Source of the DNA: VRUE01 sp963698085
GTDB taxonomy: Bacteria > Actinomycetota > Thermoleophilia > Solirubrobacterales > 70-9
Assembly: GCA_963698085.1 (NCBI GenBank)
Contig: OY969122.1
Coordinates: 1,736,001-1,800,000, forward strand
Reading direction: 5' to 3'
DNA: 64,000 nucleotides
Below the pieces are notes generated by a model that saw only the letters and a program-made list of their open reading frames with translations, made no database searches and was not told where the DNA came from. A program made the position numbers and the translations under genes. Shown here piece by piece: positions 22,354-32,061 of this stretch. Every line of letters starts with the position of its first letter. Within the stretch, counting starts at the first letter, position 1.

Positions 22354-23967
22354 ATGGCGAGTACTGAAGAGCGGCCAGCGGGGCAGGAGCAGGAGAAAAA
22401 CTTGCTGCCAGGCACCGCTCCACTTGGCGACTTGACCGAGCAACTTCACGAGCGCCGCGAGGTGGCCAAGCTCGGCGGCGGCGAAGAGAAGATCGCCAAA
22501 CAGCACGAGCGCGGCAAGCTGACCGCGCGCGAGCGCCTCGCCCTGCTGGTCGATGAGGGCACCTTCGTCGAGATGGGTATCCACGGCCGCCCGCACTTCG
22601 CCCAGCGGGCGATGGAGGGCAAGAAGGCTCCTGCCGACGGGGTGATCACTGGTTGGGGCGACATCGACGGCCGCCCCTGCTGTATTGCCGCCTACGATTT
22701 CACCGTGATGGCCGGCTCGATGGGGATGACCGGCGAGCTCAAGGTCACCCGCCTGCGCGAGATGGCCCTTTCCAAGCGGATGCCCTTCGTCTGGCTGCTC
22801 GACTCAGCCGGCGCCCGCATCCAGGAGGCCGCCGGTTCGCTTTTCGCCGGCTCCGGCCACCTCTTCCGCGAGGAGGTCGAAATGTCGGGCGTGATCCCGA
22901 TGGTCGCGGCGATGATGGGCCCCTGCGCCGCCGGCACCGCCTACATCCCGGCGCTCTCGGACTTCGTGCCGATGGTCTCCGGCCAGGGCGCGATGGCGCT
23001 CGCCGGCCCGCACCTGACCAAAGCCGTCACCGGCGAGGACATCACGATGGAGGAGCTTGGCGGGGCCAAGGTCCACTGCCGCAAATCGGGCGTGGGGGAC
23101 CTCGAGGTGAAGGACGACGAGGAATGCATCGCCAAGGTCAAGCAGTACCTCTCCTACTTCCCACAGAACTGCGAGCAGAAGCCGCCGATCGTGCCGACCA
23201 ACGATCCCGACGACCGCATGTCGGACAAGCTGCTCGAGATCGTCCCGGAGTCGTCGCGCCAGCCCTACGACATGTACGACGTGATCGCCGAGATCGTCGA
23301 CGACGGCGAGTGGTTCGACATCAAGCCGAAGTTCGCCAAGACGCTGATCACCTGCTTTGCTCGCTTCGGCGGCCAGCCAGTCGGGATCGTCGCCAACCAG
23401 CCCAAGCAGCTGGCCGGCATCCTCGACAACGACTCGGCCGACAAGGCAGCCCGCTTCATCAACCTCTGCGACGCCTTCAACGTGCCGCTCGTCTTCCTCC
23501 AGGACGTGCCCGGCTTCATGGTCGGCGCCAAAGTCGAGCACGCCGGGATCATCCGCCACGGCGCGAAGATGCTCTACGCGGTCAGCCGCGCCACCGTGCC
23601 GAAGGTGACGGTGATTGTGCGCAAGGCCTACGGCGCTGGTTACTACGTGATGTGCGGCAAGGCGTACGAGCCCGACCTGATCGTCGCCTGGCCCGGCGCG
23701 GAGATCTCCGTGATGGGCGCGGAGGGCGCGGTCAACATCATCGGCCGCTCGGCGATCGAGGCCTCCGATGATCCGGATGCCACCCGCGAGGCGATGCTGA
23801 ACGCCGTCCGCGAGCAGATCGACCCCTACATCGCCGCCGGCAACGCGGTGATCGACGACATCATCGACCCAAGGGAAACGCGGACGGTCATCACCCGGGC
23901 GTTGCGAATGGCGGCAAGTAAGCATGTTGACAAGCCGAAGAAAAGGCATGGGGTGATGCCCGTATGA
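22354..23967 (+). CDS. acyl-CoA carboxylase, carboxyltransferase (beta) subunit
   Basis: 537 residues, family-typical. Two crotonase-like halves: acyl-CoA side with LLDSAGARIQEAAGSLFAGS and biotin side with LQDVPGFMVGAKVEHAGIIRHGAKML, plus YGAGYYVMCGKAYEPD. It transfers carboxyl from biotin to propionyl-, acetyl- or methylcrotonyl-like CoA; the close fit to MCC/PCC-like subunits and its place behind a hydratase and dehydrogenase suggest branched-chain acyl-CoA breakdown. The biotin carboxylase subunit is not in the window. A 134-bp repeat begins immediately after the TGA. Confidence 0.92.
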   Translation: MASTEERPAGQEQEKNLLPGTAPLGDLTEQLHERREVAKLGGGEEKIAKQHERGKLTARERLALLVDEGTFVEMGIHGRPHFAQRAMEGKKAPADGVITGWGDIDGRPCCIAAYDFTVMAGSMGMTGELKVTRLREMALSKRMPFVWLLDSAGARIQEAAGSLFAGSGHLFREEVEMSGVIPMVAAMMGPCAAGTAYIPALSDFVPMVSGQGAMALAGPHLTKAVTGEDITMEELGGAKVHCRKSGVGDLEVKDDEECIAKVKQYLSYFPQNCEQKPPIVPTNDPDDRMSDKLLEIVPESSRQPYDMYDVIAEIVDDGEWFDIKPKFAKTLITCFARFGGQPVGIVANQPKQLAGILDNDSADKAARFINLCDAFNVPLVFLQDVPGFMVGAKVEHAGIIRHGAKMLYAVSRATVPKVTVIVRKAYGAGYYVMCGKAYEPDLIVAWPGAEISVMGAEGAVNIIGRSAIEASDDPDATREAMLNAVREQIDPYIAAGNAVIDDIIDPRETRTVITRALRMAASKHVDKPKKRHGVMPV

Positions 23968-24101
23968 AGCCGGACGCTGCAAACCGGCGCATCTCGGGGT
24001 CCTCGGTCGCTCGGGGCGGGTCACGCACTAACAAGTGCGCTCCCCTTCCCTCGCTCCCTGTGTCCCCCGACCTGCTTGGTTTTCGCGCCCGTGCGAGGGA
24101 C
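23968..24101 (+). repeat. dispersed ~134-bp intergenic repeat, copy A
   Basis: Matches 35624-35756 over its full length with roughly 15-20 substitutions and two small length differences. Starts directly after the TGA of the carboxylase gene and ends five bases before the next ATG. Internal complementary pairs are conserved in both copies: GCCGG/CCGGC (23969-23988), CGCAC/GTGCG (24024-24039, loop of six here and four in copy B) and TCCCTCGC/GCGAGGGA (24047-24100). Conserved stems with changed loops suggest structure at RNA or DNA level. Confidence 0.8.
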
Positions 24102-24106
24102 GGCCA

Positions 24107-24983
24107 ATGAGTTCCTTCGGCGATCCGGTAGTCATCAGTTGTTCCATCTCCGGCGTGATCGCCAACCGCGATCAGTGCCCGGCGATTCCCTATACGCCGG
24201 AGGAGTACGCGGCCGAGGCGCGGCGGGCGGTCGACGAGGGTGCTTCGCAGATCCACATCCACGCGCGAAAGCCCGATGGCACGCCCTCATATGAGGTCGA
24301 GGACTTCAAGGCGATCACCGAGGCGATCCTGGCCGAGGTCGGCGACGTGATCATCAACTACTCGACCGGCGCGATCGGCATCCCGATCGAGAAGCGGATC
24401 GAGTACCTGCGCGAGTGCAAGCCCGACGTGGCCGCGCTCAACATGAGCTCGATGAACTACGCCAAGTACAGCTCGCGGCGCAAGGACTTCGTCTTCAAAG
24501 CGGTTTTCGAGAACAGCTTCGACACGATCATCGAGTTCCTCACCGCGATGCGCGACCTCGGGATCAAGCCCGAGCATGAGTGCTTCGATGCCGGCCACGT
24601 CGCCAACCTCGACCCGCTGATCGACATGGGTCTGCTGGAGCGGACGCCGCTGCAGATCTCCCTCGTCATGGGAGTGAACGGCGGCATCCGGCCGACTCCG
24701 CGCAACGTAGGCTTCATGGCCGACCAGATTCCCGGTGGCGCCGAAGGTGAGAACCAGTGGCAGGTGATCGGCATCTCCCGCGACCAGTGGAAATTGCTCG
24801 GCGCCTCGCTGGTCCTGGGTGGCAACATCCGCGCCGGGGTCGAGGACAACCTCTACCTGCCGAACGGCGAGATGACCAAGTCGAACGGCGAACTGATCGC
24901 CAAGGCGCGCCAGATGGCCGAGGACGTCGGCCGTCGCGCCGCCAGCGTCGCCGAGGCTCGCGAGCTGTTGGGGGTCCCCAAGC

Positions 24984-25003
<20 letters not shown>
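24107..25003 (+). CDS. beta-keto acid cleavage enzyme (BKACE, DUF849)
   Basis: 298 residues. TIM barrel with zinc ligands H50 and H52 in IHIHARKPDG, matching the His-x-His of 3-keto-5-aminohexanoate cleavage enzyme (Kce). The family condenses a beta-keto acid with acetyl-CoA, giving acetoacetate and a CoA ester. Other motifs: NYSTGAIG, LNMSSMNY, FDAGHVANL. The actual keto acid is unknown; the neighbouring CoA transferase/racemase and dehydrogenases suggest the product CoA ester enters beta-oxidation. Start ATG 24107 lies just after the repeat; its end overlaps the next gene by 20 bases. Confidence 0.88.
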
Positions 25004-26219
<1,216 letters not shown>

Positions 26220-26221
26220 CC

Positions 26222-26270
26222 GCCGATGGGCCGAAATGTGGAGCCGGAGTTGACATTTCGGCCCATCGGC
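26222..26270. promoter_or_regulatory. 18-bp-arm inverted repeat before the MerR gene
   Basis: GCCGATGGGCCGAAATGT (26222-26239) and ACATTTCGGCCCATCGGC (26253-26270), perfect arms, 13-base loop. TTGACA at 26250-26255 overlaps the right arm and is followed after 17-18 bases by CTGATA/TGATAT, a promoter-like arrangement ending at the listed ATG. It could be a terminator of the CoA-transferase gene, an operator for the MerR protein, or both; there is no T-run after the stem, which argues for operator. Confidence 0.5.
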
Positions 26271-26277
26271 CGCTGAT

Positions 26278-26982
26278 ATGAGCATTCCGGCGGAGAAGGA
26301 GCTGCTGAAGATAGGCGAGCTGGCCGAGGCCTCCGGCGTGCCGGTGCCGACGATCAAGCACTACCTGCGCGAGGGCCTCTTACCGGAGCCGGTCAAGACG
26401 AGCCGCAATATGGCTTACTACGCGCCCGAGTTCGTCGACCGGATCAAGCTGATCAAGCAGCTGCAGGAGGAGCGCTTCATGCCGCTGAAGGCGATCAAGT
26501 CGGTGCTCGACGAGGATCCCGAGCGGGCCCGCGCCATGGTCGAGCTCGAGGACCGCATCCTCGAGCGGGCGTTGGGGGGGGAGCGGACGCGCACGAGCGC
26601 CGCCGAGGTGCGCGAGCGCTACGGCGTGCCCAAGGACGTGCTCGACCGGCTGGAGCAGATCGAGGTGCTCAGCCCCAACAGCCGCGGCTACTCGCCATCG
26701 GACATCAAGATCATCGAGGCGATCGGCCGCTTCCGCGCCGGTGGCTACGACGAGCAGATCGGCTTCACCGTCTACGACACCCTGCGCTACAAGAAGGCCC
26801 TCGAAGAGCTGGTCAGCCAGGAGGTCGAGATGGTGATGGACCGCCTCGCCGGCGAGGTCTCACCCGAGCGCGTGGTCGAGATGCTCGAATCCGGCTCCCA
26901 ACCTCTGCAGGACCTGATCGCCGCTCTCCATACCAAGCTCCTCGTAGCCGAGCTAGAGCGCCACCGCGCCAGCCGCCCCTGA
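26278..26982 (+). CDS. MerR-family transcriptional regulator
   Basis: 234 residues. N-terminal MerR winged helix: LKIGELAEASGVPVPTIKHY, then LREGLLPEPVKTSRNMAYY, followed by a dimerisation helix region FVDRIKLIKQLQEERFMPLK. The long C-terminal part (about residues 85-230) is alpha-helical and resembles other actinobacterial MerR proteins of unknown ligand. The ATG at 26278 has no Shine-Dalgarno and lies on the putative -10 element; translation may begin a few codons later after GGAGAAGGAG, or be leaderless. Ends in the 50-bp palindrome. Confidence 0.8.
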   Translation: MSIPAEKELLKIGELAEASGVPVPTIKHYLREGLLPEPVKTSRNMAYYAPEFVDRIKLIKQLQEERFMPLKAIKSVLDEDPERARAMVELEDRILERALGGERTRTSAAEVRERYGVPKDVLDRLEQIEVLSPNSRGYSPSDIKIIEAIGRFRAGGYDEQIGFTVYDTLRYKKALEELVSQEVEMVMDRLAGEVSPERVVEMLESGSQPLQDLIAALHTKLLVAELERHRASRP

Positions 26983-27030
26983 CGTGCCGGTGCGTAGAGG
27001 TCCATATGGACCTCTACGCACCGGCACGTC
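26981..27030. repeat. 50-bp perfect palindrome, copy 1
   Basis: Fully self-complementary with no loop, centred on CATATG (27003-27008); arm begins GACGTGCCGGTGCGTAGAGG. Identical, base for base, to 59640-59689. Begins at the second base of the MerR TGA and its right half contains the TAG of the convergent epimerase gene. Works equally in both directions, fitting a two-way terminator, but lacks a T-run, and identity between distant copies suggests recent spread or gene conversion. Confidence 0.85.
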
Positions 27031-28003
27031 CTTCGGCCAGCTCGGCCAGGCCCTGCTCGTGGCTGACGATTGGGGCGTAGCCGAGGTCGGCGCGGGCCTT
27101 AGAGATGTCGATCGTGCACTCCTGGGTCAGCAGCCAGGAGCGGAAGGTGGTCATCGGCGGCGTGCCGGATAGCGGCAGGATCTTCCAGGCGGTCTCGGCG
27201 ACGCGGGCCAGCGGCGCCGCCGTCCAGGCGGGGACGCTTCGGCCGGCCGGCTCGACCCCCTGCGTCTGCAGCAGCGCAGTTACGAACTCCCGGAAGACGA
27301 CGGGCTCGCCGTCGGTGACGAAGTAGGCCTCGCCGGGCCGCCCCTTTTCCGCCGCCAGGATCAAACCCTCGACGACGTTGTCGACGTGGGTCGTGTCGGT
27401 CACGTTGCGGCCGCCGCCGATCCAGGCGAACTGGCCCTTCTTCACGGTCTCGACCATCTCCGGCAGCAGCGTCGTGTCGCCCTTGCCCCAAACGAAGCGC
27501 GGCCGCAGCGCGACCGTCTCAAAGCCCTCGTCGCGGTTGGCGTCGCGCACCGCCTGCTCTGCTTTGGCCTTGGTCGCCGGATAGGGCGCCCGCGAGTCCG
27601 GGCGCAGTGGCGCCGTCTCGTCCACATGGACCAGCGGCTCGCCCGCCATCAGCGCGGCCTCGGTGCCGCAGTGGACGAAGCGCCGCACTCCGGCCTCGGC
27701 GCAGGCGGCGAGTGCGTTGCGCGTGCCGTCGACGTTGCCGCGTTCGAAATCCGCCCAGTCCCCCCACTCGCCGAGATGAGCGGCGAGGTGGAAGGCGACC
27801 TCGGCGCCGACAGCCGCAGAGGCGAGCGAAGCGCGATTGCCGATGTCGCCGTGCACGGGCTCGGCGCCAAGCTCGGCGACGCGCTCCGCTGCGGTATCGG
27901 AGCGGGCGAGCGCTCGCACCGAGCGTCCTTCGCCAACCAGGCGCTCGATCAGCCGCCCGCCGATGAACCCCGAGCCGCCGGTGACGAAAGCCGAGTCCCC
28001 CAT
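27014..28003 (-). CDS. NAD-dependent epimerase/dehydratase (extended SDR)
   Basis: 329 residues from the ATG at 28003. AFVTGGSGFIGGRLIERLV cofactor loop, HCGTEAALM and YPATKAKAE (Tyr-x3-Lys) as catalytic set. The substrate part with FVWGKGDTTLLPEMV and DTTHVDNVVEGLILA resembles 3-beta-hydroxysteroid dehydrogenase-like and dihydroflavonol-reductase-like members, so a sterol- or isoprenoid-type alcohol is possible. The last codons (GRAGA-stop) fall inside the palindrome, meaning the repeat supplies part of the C-terminus. Divergent from the SDR gene at 28086. Confidence 0.85.
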   Translation of the reverse strand: MGDSAFVTGGSGFIGGRLIERLVGEGRSVRALARSDTAAERVAELGAEPVHGDIGNRASLASAAVGAEVAFHLAAHLGEWGDWADFERGNVDGTRNALAACAEAGVRRFVHCGTEAALMAGEPLVHVDETAPLRPDSRAPYPATKAKAEQAVRDANRDEGFETVALRPRFVWGKGDTTLLPEMVETVKKGQFAWIGGGRNVTDTTHVDNVVEGLILAAEKGRPGEAYFVTDGEPVVFREFVTALLQTQGVEPAGRSVPAWTAAPLARVAETAWKILPLSGTPPMTTFRSWLLTQECTIDISKARADLGYAPIVSHEQGLAELAEGRAGA

Positions 28004-28027
28004 CGGGCGATCGTAGCCCGAAACGCT

Positions 28028-28072
28028 TGCGGTAGAGGTTTGTGTCGCATAGCGACACAAACCTCTACCGCA
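28028..28072. repeat. 45-bp stem-loop in divergent intergenic region
   Basis: Arms of 21 bases, TGCGGTAGAGGTTTGTGTCGC and its exact complement, with a 3-base ATA loop (first arm given to 20 bases: TGCGGTAGAGGTTTGTGTCG). The outer part TGCGGTAGAGGT resembles TGCGTAGAGGT of the 50-bp palindromes, so this may be a relative. Unlike them it lies between divergent starts (28003 minus, 28086 plus). Confidence 0.7.
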
Positions 28073-28085
28073 CTAGGGTGCAGCC

Positions 28086-28928
28086 ATGAAGTCCGTGCTG
28101 GTTACCGGAGCGTCGACGGGGATCGGGCGATCCACTGCACTTCAGCTAGATCAGCGCGGATGGCGGGTCTTTGCCGGCGTTCGCAAGGAGGCTGATGCGG
28201 TCTCGCTGCGAGAGGCGGGGTCAGATCGCCTCGAGCCGTTGATGCTCGACGTCACCGACGCGGGCCAGGTCGCCGCCGCGGCGCAGCGGGCCGAGAGCAA
28301 GCTGGGAGAGGCCGGCCTCGATGGCCTCGTCAACAACGCCGGTATCGCCGTTCCCGGCCCGCTGGAGACGTTGCCGATCGAGGACTTCAAGCGGCAGATC
28401 GAGGTCAACCTGACCGCGCAGGTCGCCGTTACCCAGGCGATGCTGCCGGCGGTCCGCTTGGCCCGCGGTCGCATCGTCTTCATCACCTCGATTGGCGGCC
28501 TGATGGCATTCCCGATGTTCGGCGCCTACCACGCGGCCAAGTTCGGCCTCGAGGCAGTTGGCGACGTCTTCCGCCAGGAGTTGCGGCCATGGGGAATCTC
28601 GGTTTCGGTGGTCGAGCCCGGATCGATCGCGACGCCGATCTGGGAGCGCGGCCAGGCGGAAGTCGAGGCGATCGCCGGCCGCGCCGGCGATGGCCACACC
28701 GATCTCTATGGCGAGGCGATGGAGGCTTACCGCGAGGTGGCGCGGAAGACCGGCGAGCGTGGAATCCCACCGGAGAAGGTCGCGGCCAGGATCGAGCACG
28801 CGCTGAGCGCTCGGCGACCCCGCGTCCGCTATCTGGTTGGGGCCGACGCTCGCGGACAAGCGCTGGCCAGCCGCATCCTCCCCGACCGCCTGGTCGACTG
28901 GGTGGTTGCTCGCGCGACCGGGATGTAG
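28086..28928 (+). CDS. short-chain dehydrogenase/reductase, retinol-dehydrogenase-like
   Basis: 280 residues. VLVTGASTGIGRSTALQL, NNAGIAVPGPLE, serine in FITSIGGLMAF and YHAAK for the catalytic set; SVVEPGSIATPIWERG and a variable C-terminal 80 residues follow. This sub-group (classical SDRs of about 280 residues with PGSIATPIW) acts on hydrophobic alcohols or ketones. Oppositely oriented to the epimerase gene, with the stem-loop between them. Tail-to-tail with the cyclase gene, with no spacer. Confidence 0.85.
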   Translation: MKSVLVTGASTGIGRSTALQLDQRGWRVFAGVRKEADAVSLREAGSDRLEPLMLDVTDAGQVAAAAQRAESKLGEAGLDGLVNNAGIAVPGPLETLPIEDFKRQIEVNLTAQVAVTQAMLPAVRLARGRIVFITSIGGLMAFPMFGAYHAAKFGLEAVGDVFRQELRPWGISVSVVEPGSIATPIWERGQAEVEAIAGRAGDGHTDLYGEAMEAYREVARKTGERGIPPEKVAARIEHALSARRPRVRYLVGADARGQALASRILPDRLVDWVVARATGM

Positions 28929-31900
28929 CTAGCCGGCCGCGCCGGCGGAGATCTCCTCGCGTTCGGCTTCGGCAGCGGAGAGCATCGTCAGCGATCCGGT
29001 CTCGCGGGCGACGGCAGCGGCCCCGTCCAGCGCCTCCCGCGCGCCGTCCTGGTTCGCCGCTGCGCGAGCGCGGCCGAGGGCCATCAGCGCCAGCGGCAGC
29101 GACCAGCGCAGTTCGCGCTTGCGGGCGATCTCCGCTGCCCAGGTGGCGAGCTCGATCGCCTCCTCGGGCCGACCGACGCCGGTCAGCGCCTCGGCGCGCA
29201 CCGCGGCCCGCCATGCCTCTTGCTCGTCGCCGCCGTCCATGGCTTCACGGTGGAGGCGCTCGGCTTCTTCGAAGGAGTCCAGCGCCGCGGCGTAGTCTTC
29301 CGCCGCTAGCTGAGTGGTGCCCAGGTTCCCCAGCGCCAGGCTGCGCGAGAAGACGTCGCCGAGGCGCTCCGTCAGCTCGCAGTTGCGCCGCCCGATCGCC
29401 ACGCCCGCCTCGGGGTTGCCCTGCATCGTGAGGAGCATCGCCTTCGAGCCCCGGGTCCAGCTCGCCGTCTCGGGATCGCCCTGCTCCTCGGCGATCTGCA
29501 GTGACCTCTCCAGCAGCTTCTCGCACTGCTCGAGCTCGCCGCGCTCGCGGCAGACCATCGCTTTCGCCCACAGCGCCAAGGCGACGGGGCAGCCGATGAT
29601 GATCCCAGCGCCTGCCCCATGGTCGCCTTCGGCGAGTGCGAGGATCTCGTCGGCGGCTCGGTCGAAGGTCTCGAAGTCCGCCGCGCAGAGGTAGGCGTAG
29701 GCGCCGGCGGCGCGGATCGCGACGCGCAGGTAGTCATCGCCCGATTCGTCGGCCAGCCGGTTCGCCTCTTCGACCCCGGCGATCCAATCCGCGGTCGTCT
29801 GCTCGAGCCCCGGCCGGGCTGAGCGCAGCATCTGCAGCAGCGCCAGCGAGCGCAAATCTCCGATTCGCGTCGCGATCTGCTCCGCCTCGGCCTCGAGCCG
29901 CGCCACCTCGTCCCGCTCCATGCCGAGGCGCCAGGCGTAGTCGAGCTGGAGCAGGCGCGAAGAGAGGGCCAGTGCGTCGGTCTCGGGGCTCGGGTCCAGC
30001 CCGGCGACCAGCTCGGTGACCGAGCGCCATAGCCGCAGCGCGTCGTTGGGCCGACTGTTGCCGGCCCAGTGCGCGGCGCGGGCCGCCCAGCGGGCGGCCT
30101 CCAGCGTCTCGTTGCCTTCCTCCAGGTGATTGGCGATCAGCGCCGCCAGCTCCTCGTGGCGATCGGGATTGAGCTCGATCATCGCCTGGGCGACGGCGGC
30201 GTGGGTCGCCGCCCGCTGCTCGGCCAGCTGCGTGCCGTAAGCGACCTCGCGGGTCAGCGGGTGACGGAAGGCGAGGACCCGTTCCGGGTAGAGCTCCAGC
30301 TCATAGAGGAACCCGGCGGAGATCAGCTCGCGCAGAGCGGCCTCGCCCTCCGCGTCGTCGTCGAAGCCGGCGACGAGCGCCAGCGACCTTTCCCCGATCT
30401 CCTTGCCCGCCACCGAGGCGGCCTGCAGCAGCCGCTTTGACTTGGGGCCGAGCCGGTCGATCCGCGCCGCCAGCACGGTCTGCACGGTCGCCGGCACGCG
30501 AGCGTCCTCGACTGGACGGACGAGCCTGTAGACGCCGCGCCCGCCCTCGAGATAGCTGCTCTCGGCGAGCTCGCGGACGATCTCCTCGATGAAGAACGGG
30601 TTGCCATCGGTGCGCTCGTGGATCAACGCGGCGAGACCGTCCAGCGACGGGTCGTCGCCCGCGAGGTCGCGCAGCAGTTCCTCGGTGCCCCCATGCCCCA
30701 GCGGCTCGAGCGCGAGCGGGTGGTAGTCGGGCGGGCCCGTCCAGGCCGGCTCGTATTCGGGGCGGAAGTTGACTATCGCCAGCGTCTGCGTGCCCTCGAC
30801 CGAGCCGATCAGTTCGCCCAACAGCACCTCGCTCGCCTCGTCTATCCAGTGCAGGTCCTCGACGATGGTGACGATCGGGTCGCGGCGCCGGGGCGCCCGA
30901 ATCAGCTTGCAGACGACCGCCCGCAGCGCCCGGTGCCGCGCCTCGGCACTCAGCTGCGGGAGCGGGTGGTCTGGGTCCGGGACGCCGAGGAAGTCGAAGA
31001 GCAGCGGCAGGTCGTCGGCGAGGGCGGGATCGAGCAGCAGCGCCCGCCCGGCGATCTTCTCGCGCACGATCCGCTCCGGGTCGCCGTCGGCGATGCCGAA
31101 ATAGGCGCGCAGCATCTGCAGCACCGGCATGAAGGGGATCTCGCGGCCGTGCGACTGAGCCTGGCACTCGAAGACCTCAATTCCCTCCGCGCGGGCGCGT
31201 TCGGCGAACTCGTGGCAGAGCCTGCTCTTGCCGATTCCTGGTTCGGCGACGATGCCGACCGCGGCGCCCTCGCCGGCCTTGGCGCGGTCCAGCGCCCCGG
31301 CCAGCACCGTCATCTCGTCGTCGCGGCCGACGAAGCGGGAGAAGCCGCGCTCGCGCGAGAGGTCGAGTCGCGAGCGGGCCGAGCCGACGCCCGCCAGCTC
31401 GAAGACGCGCACCGGCCTGCTCGCTCCCTTGATCTCGAACTCGCCCAGATCCTCGAGTTCGAAGAAGCCGTGCGCCAGCTCGGCGGCGTCCTCGGTCAGG
31501 TAGGCCTTGCCCGGCTCGGCCAGCGCCTCCATCCGCTGCGCCAGCCCCACCGTGTGGCCGATTGCCGTGTAGCCGCCGCCGTCGCCGGGGCCGATCGCGC
31601 CGGCCACGACCTCGCCCGAGTTGATCCCGATCCGAGCGGAGAAGTTGAGCCCGTGCACGCGGCGTAGCTCGGCGGCGTACTCGGCGATGTCGTCGAGCAT
31701 CCGCAGCGCCGCGAAGCAAGCGCGGCGGGCGTGATCCTCGTGCGCGACCGGCGCGCCGAAGACGGCCATGATGCCGTCGCCGGTGAATTTGTCGACGGTG
31801 CCCTCGAAGCGACGCACCTCTTCGGCGAGGATCGAGAAGAAGCCCTGCATGATCTCTCGCCACTGCTCGGGGTCGTGCCGCTCGGCAAGATCCATCGAGC

Positions 31901-32000
31901 CTTGGACGTCGGCGAAGAGGACGGTGACTTGCTTGCGCTCACCGTCGGGCTCGATGCGATTCGGACTGCTCACGTAATCCGAATCGTACGCCTCGATCAC
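28929..32000 (-). CDS. adenylate/guanylate cyclase-AAA ATPase-TPR signalling protein
   Basis: 1023 residues from a GTG at 32000 (GTG 31973 also possible). Residues about 20-200: class III cyclase catalytic domain, metal aspartates in VTVLFADVQGSM and FTGDGIMAVFG, plus ARIGINSGEVVAG. About 215-560: STAND-type ATPase, with SRFVGRDDEMTVLAGAL and Walker A AEPGIGKSRL, HWIDEASEVLLGEL after TIVED as Walker B. The C-terminal 400 residues are TPR-like helical repeats (GNLGTTQLAAEDYAAALDSF). Such proteins are common in actinobacteria and probably couple a protein or ligand signal to cyclic nucleotide synthesis. The frame remains open to 32390 but that part is a shadow of the nitrilase gene. Confidence 0.88.
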   Translation of the reverse strand: MIEAYDSDYVSSPNRIEPDGERKQVTVLFADVQGSMDLAERHDPEQWREIMQGFFSILAEEVRRFEGTVDKFTGDGIMAVFGAPVAHEDHARRACFAALRMLDDIAEYAAELRRVHGLNFSARIGINSGEVVAGAIGPGDGGGYTAIGHTVGLAQRMEALAEPGKAYLTEDAAELAHGFFELEDLGEFEIKGASRPVRVFELAGVGSARSRLDLSRERGFSRFVGRDDEMTVLAGALDRAKAGEGAAVGIVAEPGIGKSRLCHEFAERARAEGIEVFECQAQSHGREIPFMPVLQMLRAYFGIADGDPERIVREKIAGRALLLDPALADDLPLLFDFLGVPDPDHPLPQLSAEARHRALRAVVCKLIRAPRRRDPIVTIVEDLHWIDEASEVLLGELIGSVEGTQTLAIVNFRPEYEPAWTGPPDYHPLALEPLGHGGTEELLRDLAGDDPSLDGLAALIHERTDGNPFFIEEIVRELAESSYLEGGRGVYRLVRPVEDARVPATVQTVLAARIDRLGPKSKRLLQAASVAGKEIGERSLALVAGFDDDAEGEAALRELISAGFLYELELYPERVLAFRHPLTREVAYGTQLAEQRAATHAAVAQAMIELNPDRHEELAALIANHLEEGNETLEAARWAARAAHWAGNSRPNDALRLWRSVTELVAGLDPSPETDALALSSRLLQLDYAWRLGMERDEVARLEAEAEQIATRIGDLRSLALLQMLRSARPGLEQTTADWIAGVEEANRLADESGDDYLRVAIRAAGAYAYLCAADFETFDRAADEILALAEGDHGAGAGIIIGCPVALALWAKAMVCRERGELEQCEKLLERSLQIAEEQGDPETASWTRGSKAMLLTMQGNPEAGVAIGRRNCELTERLGDVFSRSLALGNLGTTQLAAEDYAAALDSFEEAERLHREAMDGGDEQEAWRAAVRAEALTGVGRPEEAIELATWAAEIARKRELRWSLPLALMALGRARAAANQDGAREALDGAAAVARETGSLTMLSAAEAEREEISAGAAG

Positions 32001-32027
32001 ACCTATACTGGCCCGACTGAAACCGAT

Positions 32028-32041
32028 TGACTGGTCAGTCA
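32028..32041. promoter_or_regulatory. TetR-type operator candidate
   Basis: TGACTG-GT-CAGTCA, 6-bp perfect arms, inside TTGACTGGTCAGTCAGCC, between the divergent cyclase and nitrilase genes. FadR-like TetR regulators bind palindromes of this kind, and such a gene lies at 32904 in the downstream operon, suggesting autoregulation of the nitrilase-TetR operon and possibly of the cyclase. Confidence 0.5.
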
Positions 32042-32061
32042 GCCAGCATGAGAGGACCGAA

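Noticed and set aside
22804..24024. 406-codon minus-strand frame opposite the carboxylase gene
   Set aside because: Antisense shadow with no recognisable domain; the plus strand codes for a complete carboxyltransferase.
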